Positions 23,100 to 33,468 of a stretch of 64,000 nucleotides of DNA are shown one piece after another. The first letter of the stretch is position 1. Every line of letters begins with the position of its first letter. The stretch is from NCBI RefSeq assembly GCF_000516985.1, contig NW_006917096.1:1-64000 (forward strand). The letters are read 5' to 3'. This DNA is from Pestalotiopsis fici W106-1 (Eukaryota; Ascomycota; Sordariomycetes; Amphisphaeriales; Sporocadaceae). The position numbers and the translations under genes are program-made. Below the pieces are notes generated by a model, which was given only the letters and a program-made list of their open reading frames with translations, ran no database searches and was not told the origin of the DNA.

Positions 23100-23304
23100 G
23101 GGACGTCATAATATTTAAGTATACGGATTAATACTATGATATTTAGATAAATATACAGGACCTCCCGGGGATTAGCCGGGGCCACCCAAATAAGCGTACA
23201 CCTCATCAAAACTAGAGGCGCAGAACATAGATCAATAAATCACACAATTAACACCCATATCAGACCAGTTTAAACTCCAATAAGAAAGCACCACCTTGAT
23301 TAAC
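23100..23304. repeat. Left terminal inverted repeat of the F-box element
   Basis: Aligns in inverted orientation with 25209-25459. The inner part (gggattagccggggccaccc, aagcgtacacctcatcaaaa, ccagtttaaactccaataag) is nearly identical. The outer part is more A/T rich than its partner. Confidence 0.85.
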
Positions 23305-23613
23305 AGCTAGTTTTGCTTCTTTTTTTGTGGCACGATTTAGACCTCGGTAGGGCCTGGCATAGCATCCCGATCTACAACCTTGGCCACCGCGATTTGTGGC
23401 CAACAATCGCAACCTAATTATGGATAAGAATTATGCACGCAATTAGTCAGCCCATCATAAAATCACCCGGAATATCATTCTCCCATTCCCGTGCATTCAG
23501 GCAACCTTTTTATCGTGATATGATATGGATAAATCAGCCCATAAATGCGATCCGTGTCGGTCTTTTTGCATTTGTATACTTATTTTCCGATCGGATCTAC
23601 CATCGCAGGCACA

Positions 23614-25032
23614 ATGGACGTTCAATCCCTTCCCACAGAACTACTTACAAGAATTTTCTCTCACGTGCAAAATGCCGACGACCGCCGTAAGGATATCAAA
23701 CACTGTCGCCTGGTTTCACGATGTTTCAATAATGTCTCCTCGCCATTCTTGATTGACAAGGTCGTTGTTCGCCTTACCTTGGAATCGTTCGATAATTTAG
23801 AAAGGATTTGCAACCATCCCGTTTTCAACAAAAGCGTGCGAGTCGTGGCAATAAACTTATCTTACTACGAGACCGAATTAGCATATAATAGGCAATTATA
23901 TATGCAAGAGGCGGCCGGCAGGCTTTTGCGACACGTCGAAACTTATGAACGCCTCAGACAATACCGCAGAAGATATCCCATGACAAATGAACGATTCCAT
24001 TGGTTGCAAAAAATGGCCTGGAGACAAAGTCGTGAACTTGACCGACTACTCAGTGGCTCGATAGATGAGGCATCTTTGACACCGATCGAGAAGCTATATT
24101 CCAAAGCACACGAACTGTACCAACAGAAACACCAGAACCAGCAGGATCTTCGCCAAAATGAAGAACATATCAGCCGCCTATGTGCCGCTTTGTGTTCGCT
24201 GTCCAATCTTGTATCTTTGGAACTTGACGACACTAATGCCTGGGGCTCGGATGTACTAGACCCTGCTGATTTGCTCGACACCGGATTCGACCGCGATCTA
24301 TTGCGGCATTTCGATTCTGCACTACGCAAGTCTACTTGGTGTGGATCTTTTCAAACAAAGGATACGGCAACTCCACCTGTTGAGATGCTTGTAATTTCAT
24401 GCTCTCAGCTTGGAGAAAAGGGGCTCAGGCCTAAAATCATGAGTTTATCTTTGACGCCACCTCCGGACATGCGAATCTGGCAACTATCATCAGCTCAGCA
24501 GGCCGGAGTCAAGCATCTTGTTTCTCAGAGTTCGGACTTGACAATGCAGGTACATTTCGCTACACGTGATCATTCTCGCCGGGCAAACCCCAGGGCTGAA
24601 ATGCTTTCACTTTGCTCTATTACCCAACCATATTTCAGCGCACCCAACCTCGAGCATTTGCATATTTGTTTCAAGGAATATACTTCCTGCTCTGTAACAC
24701 CAACTGTATCTCTAGGCGATATTTTGCCTTTGCAGACTTCATGGCCACTGCTCCACACGGTACATTTATGGTGGCAACCCGCCACCGTCACAGAGTTGGA
24801 ATTATTGGTTTCTCGACAGTCGGAGACTATTCGCCACTTTTTCTGGTTTTCTCCTTGGCTTTTGGAAGGGAGATGGTCCGATGCAGTTGAGATCTTACGT
24901 GGTTTCCAACGTTTGGAAAAATTCAGTCTGGAGTACCCAAATGGCGATCCCAATACTTCATCTTTTAAATGGCCTAAAGTCGAAGTCGGAAAATACGTTC
25001 TGCGAGAAATTAATGAAAATCCTGCAAGGTGA
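23614..25032 (+). CDS. F-box protein, transposon cargo
   Basis: One uninterrupted exon encodes 472 residues from the ATG at 23614 (MDVQSLPTELLTRIFSHVQN); an in-frame ATG lies 23 codons upstream. Residues 3-45 are an F-box (SLPTELLTRIF, a short charged insert, HCRLVSRCFNNVSSPFLI), the segment that contacts Skp1 in SCF ubiquitin ligases. The rest is a substrate-side region with a charged coiled-coil-like part (about 100-190) and scattered leucine-rich motifs (LSNLVSLELDD, APNLEHLHI, WPLLHTVHLWW, LEKFSLEY) like degenerate LRRs. The frame has no stop or frameshift although the host gene around it is decayed, suggesting a younger insertion or selection on the cargo. It lies about 310 bp inside the left TIR and 176 bp from the right TIR. 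Its substrate is unknown. Confidence 0.85.
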   Translation: MDVQSLPTELLTRIFSHVQNADDRRKDIKHCRLVSRCFNNVSSPFLIDKVVVRLTLESFDNLERICNHPVFNKSVRVVAINLSYYETELAYNRQLYMQEAAGRLLRHVETYERLRQYRRRYPMTNERFHWLQKMAWRQSRELDRLLSGSIDEASLTPIEKLYSKAHELYQQKHQNQQDLRQNEEHISRLCAALCSLSNLVSLELDDTNAWGSDVLDPADLLDTGFDRDLLRHFDSALRKSTWCGSFQTKDTATPPVEMLVISCSQLGEKGLRPKIMSLSLTPPPDMRIWQLSSAQQAGVKHLVSQSSDLTMQVHFATRDHSRRANPRAEMLSLCSITQPYFSAPNLEHLHICFKEYTSCSVTPTVSLGDILPLQTSWPLLHTVHLWWQPATVTELELLVSRQSETIRHFFWFSPWLLEGRWSDAVEILRGFQRLEKFSLEYPNGDPNTSSFKWPKVEVGKYVLREINENPAR

Positions 25033-25208
25033 ATATCACCCACCGGTTATATGCATTTGTTTCTTGTCTCTTTTAGATAATCGTCACTTATTTATATGTG
25101 TCGAAGGTTTTGTGGAGAAGGTGGCTCGAGTTAATCCTTTGTCTTAAAGACCTTTCACTCCGCTAATCCTCCTTTTTTTATCTAATTATTATATGCAGTT
25201 AAAATTAT

Positions 25209-25459
25209 CGTTGATTAAGGTGATACTTTCCTATTGGAGTTTAAACTGGTCTGATATGGGTGTCAATTGTGTGATGTATTGATCTGTGTTCTGCGCCTCT
25301 TAGTTTTGATGAGGTGTACGCTTATTTGGGTGGCCCCGGCTAATCCCCGGGAGGTCCCGTATATCTATCTAAATACCATGGTGTTGATCCGTATGCTCAA
25401 GCACACCCCAGTGTATGGGAACTATAACCCACCATCTGACAAATATATACCATTACCCC
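25209..25459. repeat. Right terminal inverted repeat of the F-box element
   Basis: Inverted partner of 23100-23304. It contains an additional segment of about 45 bp (around 25397-25441) that is missing from the left copy. Confidence 0.85.
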
Positions 25460-25468
25460 ATATCGAAC
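25460..25468. repeat. Target-site duplication, right copy (ATATCGAAC)
   Basis: Nine bases identical to 23091-23099, directly abutting the right terminal repeat. On the minus strand it encodes the F-D-I of the conserved oxidase motif I-V-T-R-F-D. Confidence 0.85.
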
Positions 25469-26342
25469 CGCGTGACAATGCTTATTTTAAAACAAAATTC
25501 AGCTCTAGTTAATGGTAGACTGTAAAGTGAGGGACATGACATACCAAAGTTGGAGCCACCCCCTTTCAGAGAACGGAAAAGATCTTGATTAGTGTCCCGA
25601 TTAGCATTTACATTGTGCCATCCGCCAGAACAACCTGAGAATGCTTGGTGAGCTTCAAAATGAAAATCTGGGTGCCTTGGACCACTTACTTCGAAGTTCG
25701 TCGCTCCATCTACACCGACGCCATGCAAATTCGGAAACGGGCCTAAGCCGCCTATGATTGCCTGCAATCAGACATCGATTACAGGGATGAGGGAGGATAG
25801 TTTGCTAGGATGTTACCTCCAAGGAAGAATCCACTGATCCCAACAGCTGACTCTCGACCACCCATGGCTGAGCGTTGTCTTTCCTCCAACCAAGCATACA
25901 CCTTACCCCAGGTGTTGCCGGCTCTAGCCTGGAGTGTACCGTCCTCAGCCAATGTCAAGGACGTCAAGCCGCTGAGGTCAATGACGATGCCACTTTGGTC
26001 GACATTGCTATATCCTGGGTTGGGATTGTGTCCAGTTGCTCGAATAGCAAATTTGCACCCGCTCTGATTGATGATCGTCAGTGCTTTGGCGACTTCCTCT
26101 GTAGTAGTGGGCCGGACGTAGGCCGCCGCCGGAGTCCAACATGTCGAGCACCTGCAAAACGGAGATTGACTAGTGCACCAATTGTCACAATTGAGTAGCA
26201 AACGTCCAACCTACCAAGAGCGAGATTGCTCAACTTTGTGCTCTGTCGCATTCTCTGGAGTGATGACTCGTCCTGGAAGAGCGTCTTGGAGTAGTTTAGT
26301 CGCAGCCGAAGCTTGACTAGCGATACCTGACTGATTGCTCAT

Positions 26343-26915
26343 GGTGAGGAATAATGCAGGGGCCAATTGAATGGAGTCAAGTCATGAGAGAAGTGAAGAG
26401 CTCAGATGTCAAACTTTTTGGTGATGTCAAGAACTAATATCTGCTTGTTGATTGCCTACAATGAAGGAAGAATGAGACAGAGAGATGTTCCACAAGCAAC
26501 GTCTGAGACGGGTGCTGAATCATACATTCAGCCATGATTATACGGCCTCCCTCACGTCGCATTGGCACCGTGCATTGTCACCAACTGCTGAAGGGCAGTG
26601 GATGAATATGCAACGCTGGCCATAACGCTCGACGTGCAGATCAATTTCCATCCTCTTAATGAAACGCAGTCAATTGCATACAATCGTTCCAACAATCAAC
26701 ATGCAGGTCCTGTATTAGTGCTTATCTGATATCCTCGGTGTACTGTTTGTGCCAGGCTACAAATAACTGCACGCCCCCTACAAAAGCCCTGCTCAGCGGG
26801 TAAGGCTGTCGGTTTTTGCTTCCCTAAACAGGTATCGCTTAGGGCCCTAGGTACATGTATCATCCATGTAGAATTCAAGGGACCAAATAAGCGGCAATCA
26901 GGCATATATGACTGC
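26343..26915. other. Intergenic
   Basis: This is the upstream flank of the oxidase pseudogene. No gene, repeat or RNA feature is supported. Confidence 0.45.
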
Positions 26916-27440
26916 ATGCTCAGAGCAATGAAAGAGGGAATTCAAACTCATTATGTGACCTCCAGCCTTTGTCATGTTGATCTGCACGCATTGGCACTCA
27001 CAATTTTGTCCAATGAAGTTGAAAAACTAGTTATTAGCAACAGAAGTAATGTCAACAGGACCTTCTGGGTCAGATCATGCCAAGAAGAACCATACGACAT
27101 ATTCACCCAAGCAGCTGATAATCGTGTGCTAAAGCAACAAAGGCAATCAAGTGGCACCTGCGCAACTCATAAAGTCGGCCATCCGAATCGTACATTTTAC
27201 AAATGGGTACGCAGCACATCAGCTGATCACATATCCTGTCCATTTGCATTCATTTTCTTCAATTGCCTCGTTACGAAGCCTCTGGAGAATGGCGTGCTTG
27301 ACTCTGTGGAAACAGCGTACGTCGCTGAAGATCTCTATCGGCATCTAGCCACGCTCTACCGCATGTACAACGATTGGGGGTCCATTGAGAGAGACCGCGA
27401 CGAAATCAATCTCAATTCTGTCGACTGCCCAGGGTTCTAA
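26916..27440 (+). pseudogene. 3' fragment of a fungal labdane-type diterpene synthase (CPS/KS class)
   Basis: The frame carries FYKWVRSTSADHISCPFAFI, then FFNCLV, VETAYVAEDLYRHLATLYRM and YNDWGSIERDRDEINLNSVD. The last element corresponds to the N-D-x-x-S/G-x-x-R-D region (second metal-binding motif) of fungal bifunctional copalyl diphosphate/kaurene synthases, where YNDYGS.ARD...NLNSV.FPEF is typical. Full-length enzymes are about 950 residues; here only ~170 codons near the C-terminal active site remain, without the DXDD domain or the first DDxxD motif, and the frame ends in TAA soon after. It sits divergently about 570 bp from the decayed FAD oxidase, as in a lost biosynthetic cluster. The assignment is from motif memory, not a search. 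Confidence 0.6.
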
Positions 27441-28440
27441 CCCCCTTCTCGTGGTGATGGCCCATGCAAAATGGTGCAGGGCTTGAGACGGCATTCGCTG
27501 AGCTGGACGGACTGATGGGACCTTGTGGGTTGACTTGGTCTCTTAGGCTCTTCATCGGTGACAGACCTGTACGGTCAGATTTATGTGGAAAAGGATATTG
27601 CAACCCGGATGGTCTAAGGTAGAGACGACTTGGAGCACTGCTACGTGTCGATAGGACCAATGATGTCTTTCTTTTGTCTGCCTTCCATTATATGGACTCC
27701 GCGAATATATTCGTCTTCTGATTTCATCTCAGTATTCATTATGTAGATTAATTTTCTGGAAATACTATGGTGGCGACATTCCTGCTGGTGATTGGTAACT
27801 ATGAATGTACCACTAGTATTTATTCCGAGATGGGGTATCATTGTGATTCTTAATGTATCTTTGCACATATCCATCCATCTCAATGCGCGTCTATCCGTAA
27901 TAATCAGAACAGTCCATTACTATGCAGCTCTTATGCCATTCTCTCATCTTCCAAAGCTCGTTCAAGCGAATATGCATGGATGCTAAGACAATGAACAAAT
28001 AATGCACAAAATTGCTACCCTACTCAGTTGTACAAAAGTTTAATCGTATAAATCAAAGTCACTTTGAGAATAAGAGACATTGCACCCGGTCCTTTATTGT
28101 TGCTCTTAGTCTCAGACAAACGCGGTTGCCCAGCCACGCACTATCACCACTTGGCAGGTCAACGCCAACCCGCGCGCTGGCGATGCGCAATCAGTACTCA
28201 GGTGGGGGATTATTTTTTTCTCTACAAATGCGGGCTCAATTCCTAAGCTTTTTTACTCTTCCTTTTTTCCCCTTGTCTAAGGCTTTTCATCACATGCACG
28301 AAGCCACCGTACAACCGCAATCGGGCAACCATTTCCCTTCCATTACAAGCCATCCAATATTCCCTTCACCTACTGAATATTCATCAGGTATTTGATTACT
28401 TCCCAAGCCAAGTACTCAGTGCATACACAACATTCGCAAA
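27441..28440. other. Intergenic; promoter of copy B at 28190-28290
   Basis: No gene is supported. The segment 28190-28290 aligns with the promoter of copy A (minus strand, 18160-18060), including a TATA-like ctacaaatgcgggct where copy A has ctataaatgtgtgct. A pyrimidine-rich leader follows up to the ATG at 28441. Confidence 0.5.
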
Positions 28441-29744
28441 ATGCCTCACATCACGCAGCGTTTCACCTACGCCCTTGAGTTGGGCAAAGATGCGGCATCA
28501 GACGAGCTGGTGCATGTGGACCATGTCGTCCCCCCAAGTAAGTTGCTCCTAACCCAACAGCACCGATACCTGTTGTGCGAGCTTTAACAATCACTTCCTT
28601 CTAGTGATGAGTAGTATTACTGCAATCAACGACGGCGTTGAATTCCTTCCCACTCCTGGTCTTGGTTATGCACCTACCATGCAGCCTGAGGTGTGCGTGA
28701 TAGTACCCTTCACGCTTGCCAAGTGACTGGCAAAAGTCGCCGTTGATGCTAAGGTCGACAAAACCAACACACCTGGTCGTACAGTTGGGAACCAAGTCCG
28801 TGCTTGTCTGTGGGACTCTTGCGGTGAACACTGCGCTCTTTTTGATATACTTCCCCATGAGGAAGATAAGATTCGCTCCTCTAATGGAATACCTGACTGG
28901 ATTCCCACCCCCGACATCTTTGAGGAGCACCCCGAGACCATGCCTCGAGTATTCAAGTCTTGGGCTCCCAAGTATACCATCGTCAATACGACCCTTGACG
29001 GAACGGCCGTGGCTGTCAAGGATTCCAAGCAGAACGGTCTCATTCGCTTCTGGATCAGCAGCGAGGAGAGCAGTGACGACGAGGGGCCCACAGCTTGCAT
29101 TACAATGAAGCACTCGAACCAGCAGAAGAAGACTGAGTTCCAGCTTACAATCAATGTTTCTCCCTCTGCGTATGCCGTCATGGCCAGTACCAGATCTCAG
29201 CTGTGGCGAATCGACAGCAGCGCCTACGGTAAAGCTCAATCCCTCATTGCATCCAATTTTTCCACTTTGCTAACAATCAGTGTATAGCACGTCGCGCATG
29301 GACCAGATATGTGGTGGCCTTCTGATCGGTGCCCCGTGGAAGGCTCAACTCAAAGCCGCGATTCCGTCGGACCTGGCCCAGCATCTCAAGAACACTGCCA
29401 CTCAAGCCGCTAGCTGTCCTCTCCCACGCGATAAGACGCCGGCAGAGCGTGTTCGTGATGCTGTCCGCAACAAGATAGTGAACTAGGCAAAGACCGCCGC
29501 CGTGCCCGTTCTAGTCAATCTTACCGAACCCCAGGAGACGGCCTTGCGTACTCGCTCCAATGCTCCAAACTACGCTTTTACGACTCCTCTATTCATCAAG
29601 TACCCGTCCCTTCTCCCCCCTGTTTGGGTGGACTGGGATCCGGCCACAACCACTGTCGAGCGCGACGCCCGTTGGGGATAGATTATTGTCGTTTTCAAGA
29701 ACAAAAACGGGAAAGATTTGATTGGAGTCTGGTTCAAGTGTTGA
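28441..29744 (+). pseudogene. Unknown-family gene, copy B, three in-frame stops
   Basis: Exons 28441..28537, 28605..29228 and 29288..29744 mirror copy A at 16733-17998, with the same intron positions. The start MPHITQRFTYALELGKDA is intact. TGA at 28724-28726 replaces the arginine of L-A-K-R-L-A seen in copy A. TAG at 29484-29486 replaces the tryptophan of V-D-W-T. TAG at 29679-29681 interrupts the conserved tail. The first two are explainable as C-to-T or G-to-A transitions, the third probably so, as RIP would produce. The conserved stretches (HPETMPRVFKSWAPKYTIVN, LKAAIPSDLAQHLKNTA, WVDWDPATTTVE) show it was once coding. No known domain was recognised. Confidence 0.65.
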
Positions 29745-30062
29745 TTCAACACGCGACATGGGAACCATAGATTTTGTTGCAGCGATGAGCGCCTCTTTTT
29801 TGATTTTCGGGTGACGAGGAAGGTTGAGCAACATCAAGAGTTTGACACGGAGTTGGGCATAAACTCGTATGTTAATGTAAATGCACGAGTAGATTCCTGC
29901 CAAAATAGTTGTAGGGGGAAAAAAAGGTATTCGCAACACTAATAATAGATTTGTCTGATTTCCATTACCTCAATTGTGCATTAAGATCGCCTAGCATAAA
30001 CTACCGTAGACCATCGGGATGGTGATATCTCTTTCCATAAATACGAGCTCAGTTCCTCTATT
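29745..30062. other. Intergenic
   Basis: 3' flank of copy B and of the convergent beta-propeller gene. The stretch near 30018-30055 (ggtgatatctctttccataa and agctcagttcctc) loosely resembles the promoter block of copies A and B. Confidence 0.4.
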
Positions 30063-31312
30063 CTAGAGCAAAAGGGCAATGCCCTGTGCGTTCTTACTAA
30101 CGCCGCTCATCTGAAGACCAAAGTGTTGTACCTGGCGCTTGGTTGTGGCATCCACAACCGCAATAGCAGCCTGCGTAGTGCCGTTGCCCGGGCTCAGAGC
30201 GTAGATAAACTTGCCACCAGCCTGGAGGTCCGTCAGTCCCGGGTCACCGTTGGCGGCAAGGTCAATCTCAGCGACAATGCTGGCATCGGTCAGAGACTGC
30301 TCCACCAGGCGATTCAGCGCCACATCCGTGACAAAGGCCGTGTTGGTGGCGGGGCTAATCGTTGACCAACACGTGGCCTTTTGACCCTGGATCTCAACCT
30401 TGTCCTGTAGAGTCGCGGCACCAGTACCGTCGACTTCGAGTATGACGCTGCCAAAGCCCGCATCGGTGACAAACAGGTTGGTGCTGTCGGGAATCTGGGT
30501 CGTGCCAAAGAGGGCGACGGTGCCGTTTGGCGATGTCATCGCCCCGTCGTGCTCCACCTGACCGTCGGTGACGGAAAAGGCGGCCAGAAATCCCGTCTTG
30601 TTCTGCGACGGATCGCCCTTGATGGTGGTGTACAATATGGATTCATCAGTGCTGAAGAATATCTGTGATACAGTGTTCAGCGGTCCGGTGGGAGGCATTG
30701 ACTGCCCGAGTTCAAAGGAACGGAGATCGTCCATGGCGCCAATGCCCTCGGCAGAGTAGGAGGCACAGGAAACACCAGAACGGGTACCGCTGCATCCAAC
30801 GCACACCTGGGAGGAGTTGAGAGAGGCGGCCACGGTAACAGGGAAGTCACCCGATACAACAGCTGGCTGGCCGATCATGGTGACTTTTGTTGGATCTTGC
30901 GCGTCAATCGAGAACATGGAAACACTGTTGGAGCCGGCATTGACTGCAAAAATGTACTACCAGAGATGTAAGTATTTTCGAGCTGCCAACATGGTCAACG
31001 CAAGGAAGATGTGCTCACATTTCCCGCAATAGTCAAAGCAGCTTGGCTAGAAAGTGCATCCGGTGCAGCCTTTTTGCCAGAATTAATGGTGTTGCCTCCC
31101 GATCCACCAGTAGATGTCAACCGTCCGAAACTGCATCCAGGGATCTTGCCATCTGCGCCGATAGGAAGGGCAACGACGCTATTGTTATAATCGTTGGTGA
31201 TTGTGTACAGTGCTCGAGGTGGCGCCGGGCATGATTCCTCGGTACCGTACGGAAGAGCTGCTACGCTTAGGGCAAGCGAAGCCAGAGAGATTACGCGACT
31301 GAGGGACGACAT
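30063..31312 (-). CDS. Secreted beta-propeller protein (carboxymuconate-cyclase / lactonase-like)
   Basis: Two exons, 31019..31312 and 30063..30956, join in phase 0 to give 395 residues. The ATG at 31312 starts a signal peptide (MSSLSRVISLASLALSVAAL, cleaved near LPYG). The body repeats short propeller-blade motifs (ALYTITNDYNNSVVALPIG, YIFAVNAGSNSVSMFSIDAQ, LFVTDAGFGSVILEVDG, TAFVTDVALNRLVEQSL, KFIYALSPGNGTTQAAIAVV), typical of fungal secreted proteins named 3-carboxymuconate cyclase-like or related to the 6-phosphogluconolactonase fold. Catalytic residues are not clear, so enzymatic activity is uncertain. The paired cysteines VCVGCSG and VSCAS suggest disulfides. Confidence 0.75.
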
Positions 31313-32173
31313 CGTGCTCAAAGTCAGGCGGATAGAGATTAGGTATATAACGAAAGAATGACTGAAAAATGCAATGAGTTTTCTTCTGATGAATACCATT
31401 TGAACAGCGAAATCTAATTGATCTTATATGTGCACACTGCTGCCCCCCGGACAATTTCCACTTGAGCCGGCCCTGTATACTGGAAATGCTCTGACGCTAT
31501 TCGGGAGGATCTCCCATGTTACCAAACTCCACAGTCCTCCACCGCCGTATACCAGCTAAAGTCAATGGTTTCCAACGCGATCAGCCTCGTCGTAGCCGCA
31601 GCGTGCAATAATGACACAAAATGGAGCCCCTGTGGGAGTAATATCTCGCGTCCCAATCCGGTTGACAAGATCAGAATTCCCCGATGCGGTAACGTCGATC
31701 TTACATGGGGGCTAAGCGCTAAGGTTGGCACTACTATAGTTTCAGAACTGCGACGCTGCCCATGGGGGAATGGGGGAGTGACGCCAAACCCTTTTCAGTA
31801 ATTCTGATGACTCTACAAGCCTGGCTGAATCATCCAGGCTGCCCATCATAGGGTAGTACTGTGCCTCAAAGTCGTGGGATCGCTGTTCCACTCTATCCGT
31901 TTCTACTCTGTACTTGTCTTTAAGCAGAACTTCACCCTCAAGATCCAATGCTGAGGTGATCAGTTTTTCCTCAAATCGTATCCCTCCTAGTCATTGCGAC
32001 ATTTGTCGAAATACTTCCCCAAGCCTCAAGGTGCCAAGACAACGATCCAGGTACGCAGACTGCTACGAGCTCGGCACGCACACACCCGCACCATAGTACA
32101 TACACTGAGGCCTGTCCTAGCTCTGGACCCCCCACCAACACTCGGCTGTTGAATCGGTATACTAGAAGCGACC
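31313..32173. other. Intergenic (divergent promoters)
   Basis: This lies between two divergently transcribed genes, so both promoters should be here. Small frames at 31519-31948 are unsupported. Confidence 0.5.
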
Positions 32174-33468
32174 ATGAGCACCACAGTCTTCAAGTTCTTT
32201 CAGCCAAAGGGTGAGTCTGTGCATATGTCGCTTTGGCGTACCCTCTTCAAATATGTCTTGCATGGTTATCTGCTTACGCACACACCAATCCTAGAGCAGC
32301 GTCAGAATCCCACTGAGAAGAGGAAAGACCAGCTCCGCCGGGCTCAAAGGTACGCAACATGCACCTCTATCAGACCATTTCCCATTTGCTCATCATTGTG
32401 CCTCTAGGACATATCGTTCCCGTAAAGAAAAGTATACGCGCACTCTAGAGGCCGCTTTCGCGCGCGCACAGGCTCACGAGGAACTCTTGCTCAAAGAACG
32501 CGCGCGTCTGCGTGCCACTGTCCAGCGCCTAGTAGACACGCTGAACCAGAATGGCATACAACCACCAGAGGACTGTATACAATGCGATGAAGTATACAAC
32601 CAGGACTACATGTGGGTAGGCAGTCCGACAGAGTCGTCGCCGTCCACTTCCCATGGCACCAATCTATCACCGCAGCAGATCAAGGAGTCTGTACACGCTG
32701 TTGCCGGTCTGACACCACAATCGGATACAACCCCGGAATCGTTCCAGGCGAGTTCGCCGATTGATGGGCACCTCGCCACGTCTATAGTCTCCCAGCATGG
32801 CACAACGCCCATTTGTGAGTTTGACGAGGTGGCTGTAGGTATGGATTTCATCTTGACGTGAGTAACATCTGTATCGATCGATAATCGGCATTCTTGACAT
32901 CGCATTTTGAGATTAATCCGCTAACCCGCTTTCAATGAAAAAGGATTGAAAAGCCCTGTCGCGGCCACATACACGGCGACCCTCACAATCACGACGAGCC
33001 CGGCGGCCACGCCATCACCGCGACGGCCCAGCTATGCTCGCCAAATCACCGCGACCCACGCTGTCACTCCCCGCAGGCGACACCGCTGGCGGCAGACTCG
33101 GATGCCGACACCACGCGCGTCTCCTCGGCCGCTATCCTTGAGCGCTTGCGCAATCTGTCGCCGCTCCTCTGTACACCCGGCGAGTCGACGCCGATACAGT
33201 CATGGGATCTGATACGGCATCATCCGGGGTATGGGTTGCTGACGCAGAGGGATCTCTGGCTTTTAATTGAGAGGTTGGGTCCGTCTGTCAAATGTCACGG
33301 GTAAGCAGCCTACCTTTTTTTTTTTTTTTTTTTTGCATGCCCCCTTGTTTCCCCGCAAACTCAAAACATGGCGCTAATGTCGTAAAAAGCTACGGTGCCG
33401 TGATTGATGCAAACGTTTTCAATAATTTACTTTTTCAAATCACCACGGCGCACAAAAATCAAGCATAG
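32174..33468 (+). CDS. bZIP transcription factor (AP-1/Yap-like)
   Basis: Five exons, 32174..32210, 32295..32349, 32408..32857, 32944..33300 and 33390..33468, are all phase-consistent and give 325 residues. The basic region and zipper start at about residue 15 (TEKRKDQLRRAQRTYRSRKE, then a leucine heptad through EELLLKERARLRATVQRLVD). The basic region is split by two short introns. The C-terminal half holds the element seen in many fungal bZIPs of this class: EKPCRGHIHG, L.NLSPLLCTPGESTPIQSW, IRHHPGYGLL and VKCHGYGAVIDANVFNNLLF. A 20-nt poly-T tract in the last intron is unremarkable. Such factors act in stress responses or in control of secondary metabolism; the target here is unknown. Confidence 0.85.

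Larger units (their letters stand above)
23100..25459. mobile_element. Non-autonomous TIR transposon (Mutator-like) carrying an F-box gene
   Basis: A 2,360-bp insertion begins GGGACGTC and ends ...TTACCCC (GGGGTAAT on the other strand). The left terminal repeat (23100-23304) and right terminal repeat (25209-25459) match almost base for base over about 165-190 bp; one diagnostic block is gacctcccggggattagccg. The right copy has about 45 extra bases near its outer end. A perfect 9-bp duplication, ATATCGAAC, flanks it. Long TIRs, GGGG-type ends and a 9-bp target duplication are hallmarks of Mutator-like elements (established for that superfamily). No transposase is present; the only gene inside encodes an F-box protein. 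The left end carries C-to-T and G-to-A changes relative to the right, consistent with RIP. Confidence 0.85.
22189..26342 (-). pseudogene. FAD-linked (BBE-type) oxidase, split by a transposon and decayed
   Basis: The minus strand begins with MSNQSGIASQASAATKLLQD at 26342. It continues with an FAD-binding PCMH domain (TEEVAKALTIINQSG, FAIRATGHNPNPGYSN, GIVIDLSGLTSLTL, GRESAVGISGFFLGG, NANRDTNQDLFRSLKGGGSN, IVTRFD). It is interrupted by the insertion at 23100-25459, then resumes with ITYPLLNIQYAIN, FTIQPIGTACVQAG, GGNILGLEKVPQ and the C-terminal GAENVQLLRDTAERYDPTRL. Removing the insertion and one 9-bp duplication rejoins RFD to IITYP in frame. Other lesions are TAG at 23045-23047, a frame change near 22733 and TAA at 22294-22296. 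Splicing just before IVTRFD is also imperfect. The family oxidises metabolites through covalently held FAD. A neighbouring diterpene-synthase fragment suggests an old biosynthetic locus. Confidence 0.8.

Noticed and set aside
28601..29239. 212-codon minus-strand frame
   Set aside because: Shadow of copy B; the plus strand aligns residue by residue with copy A.
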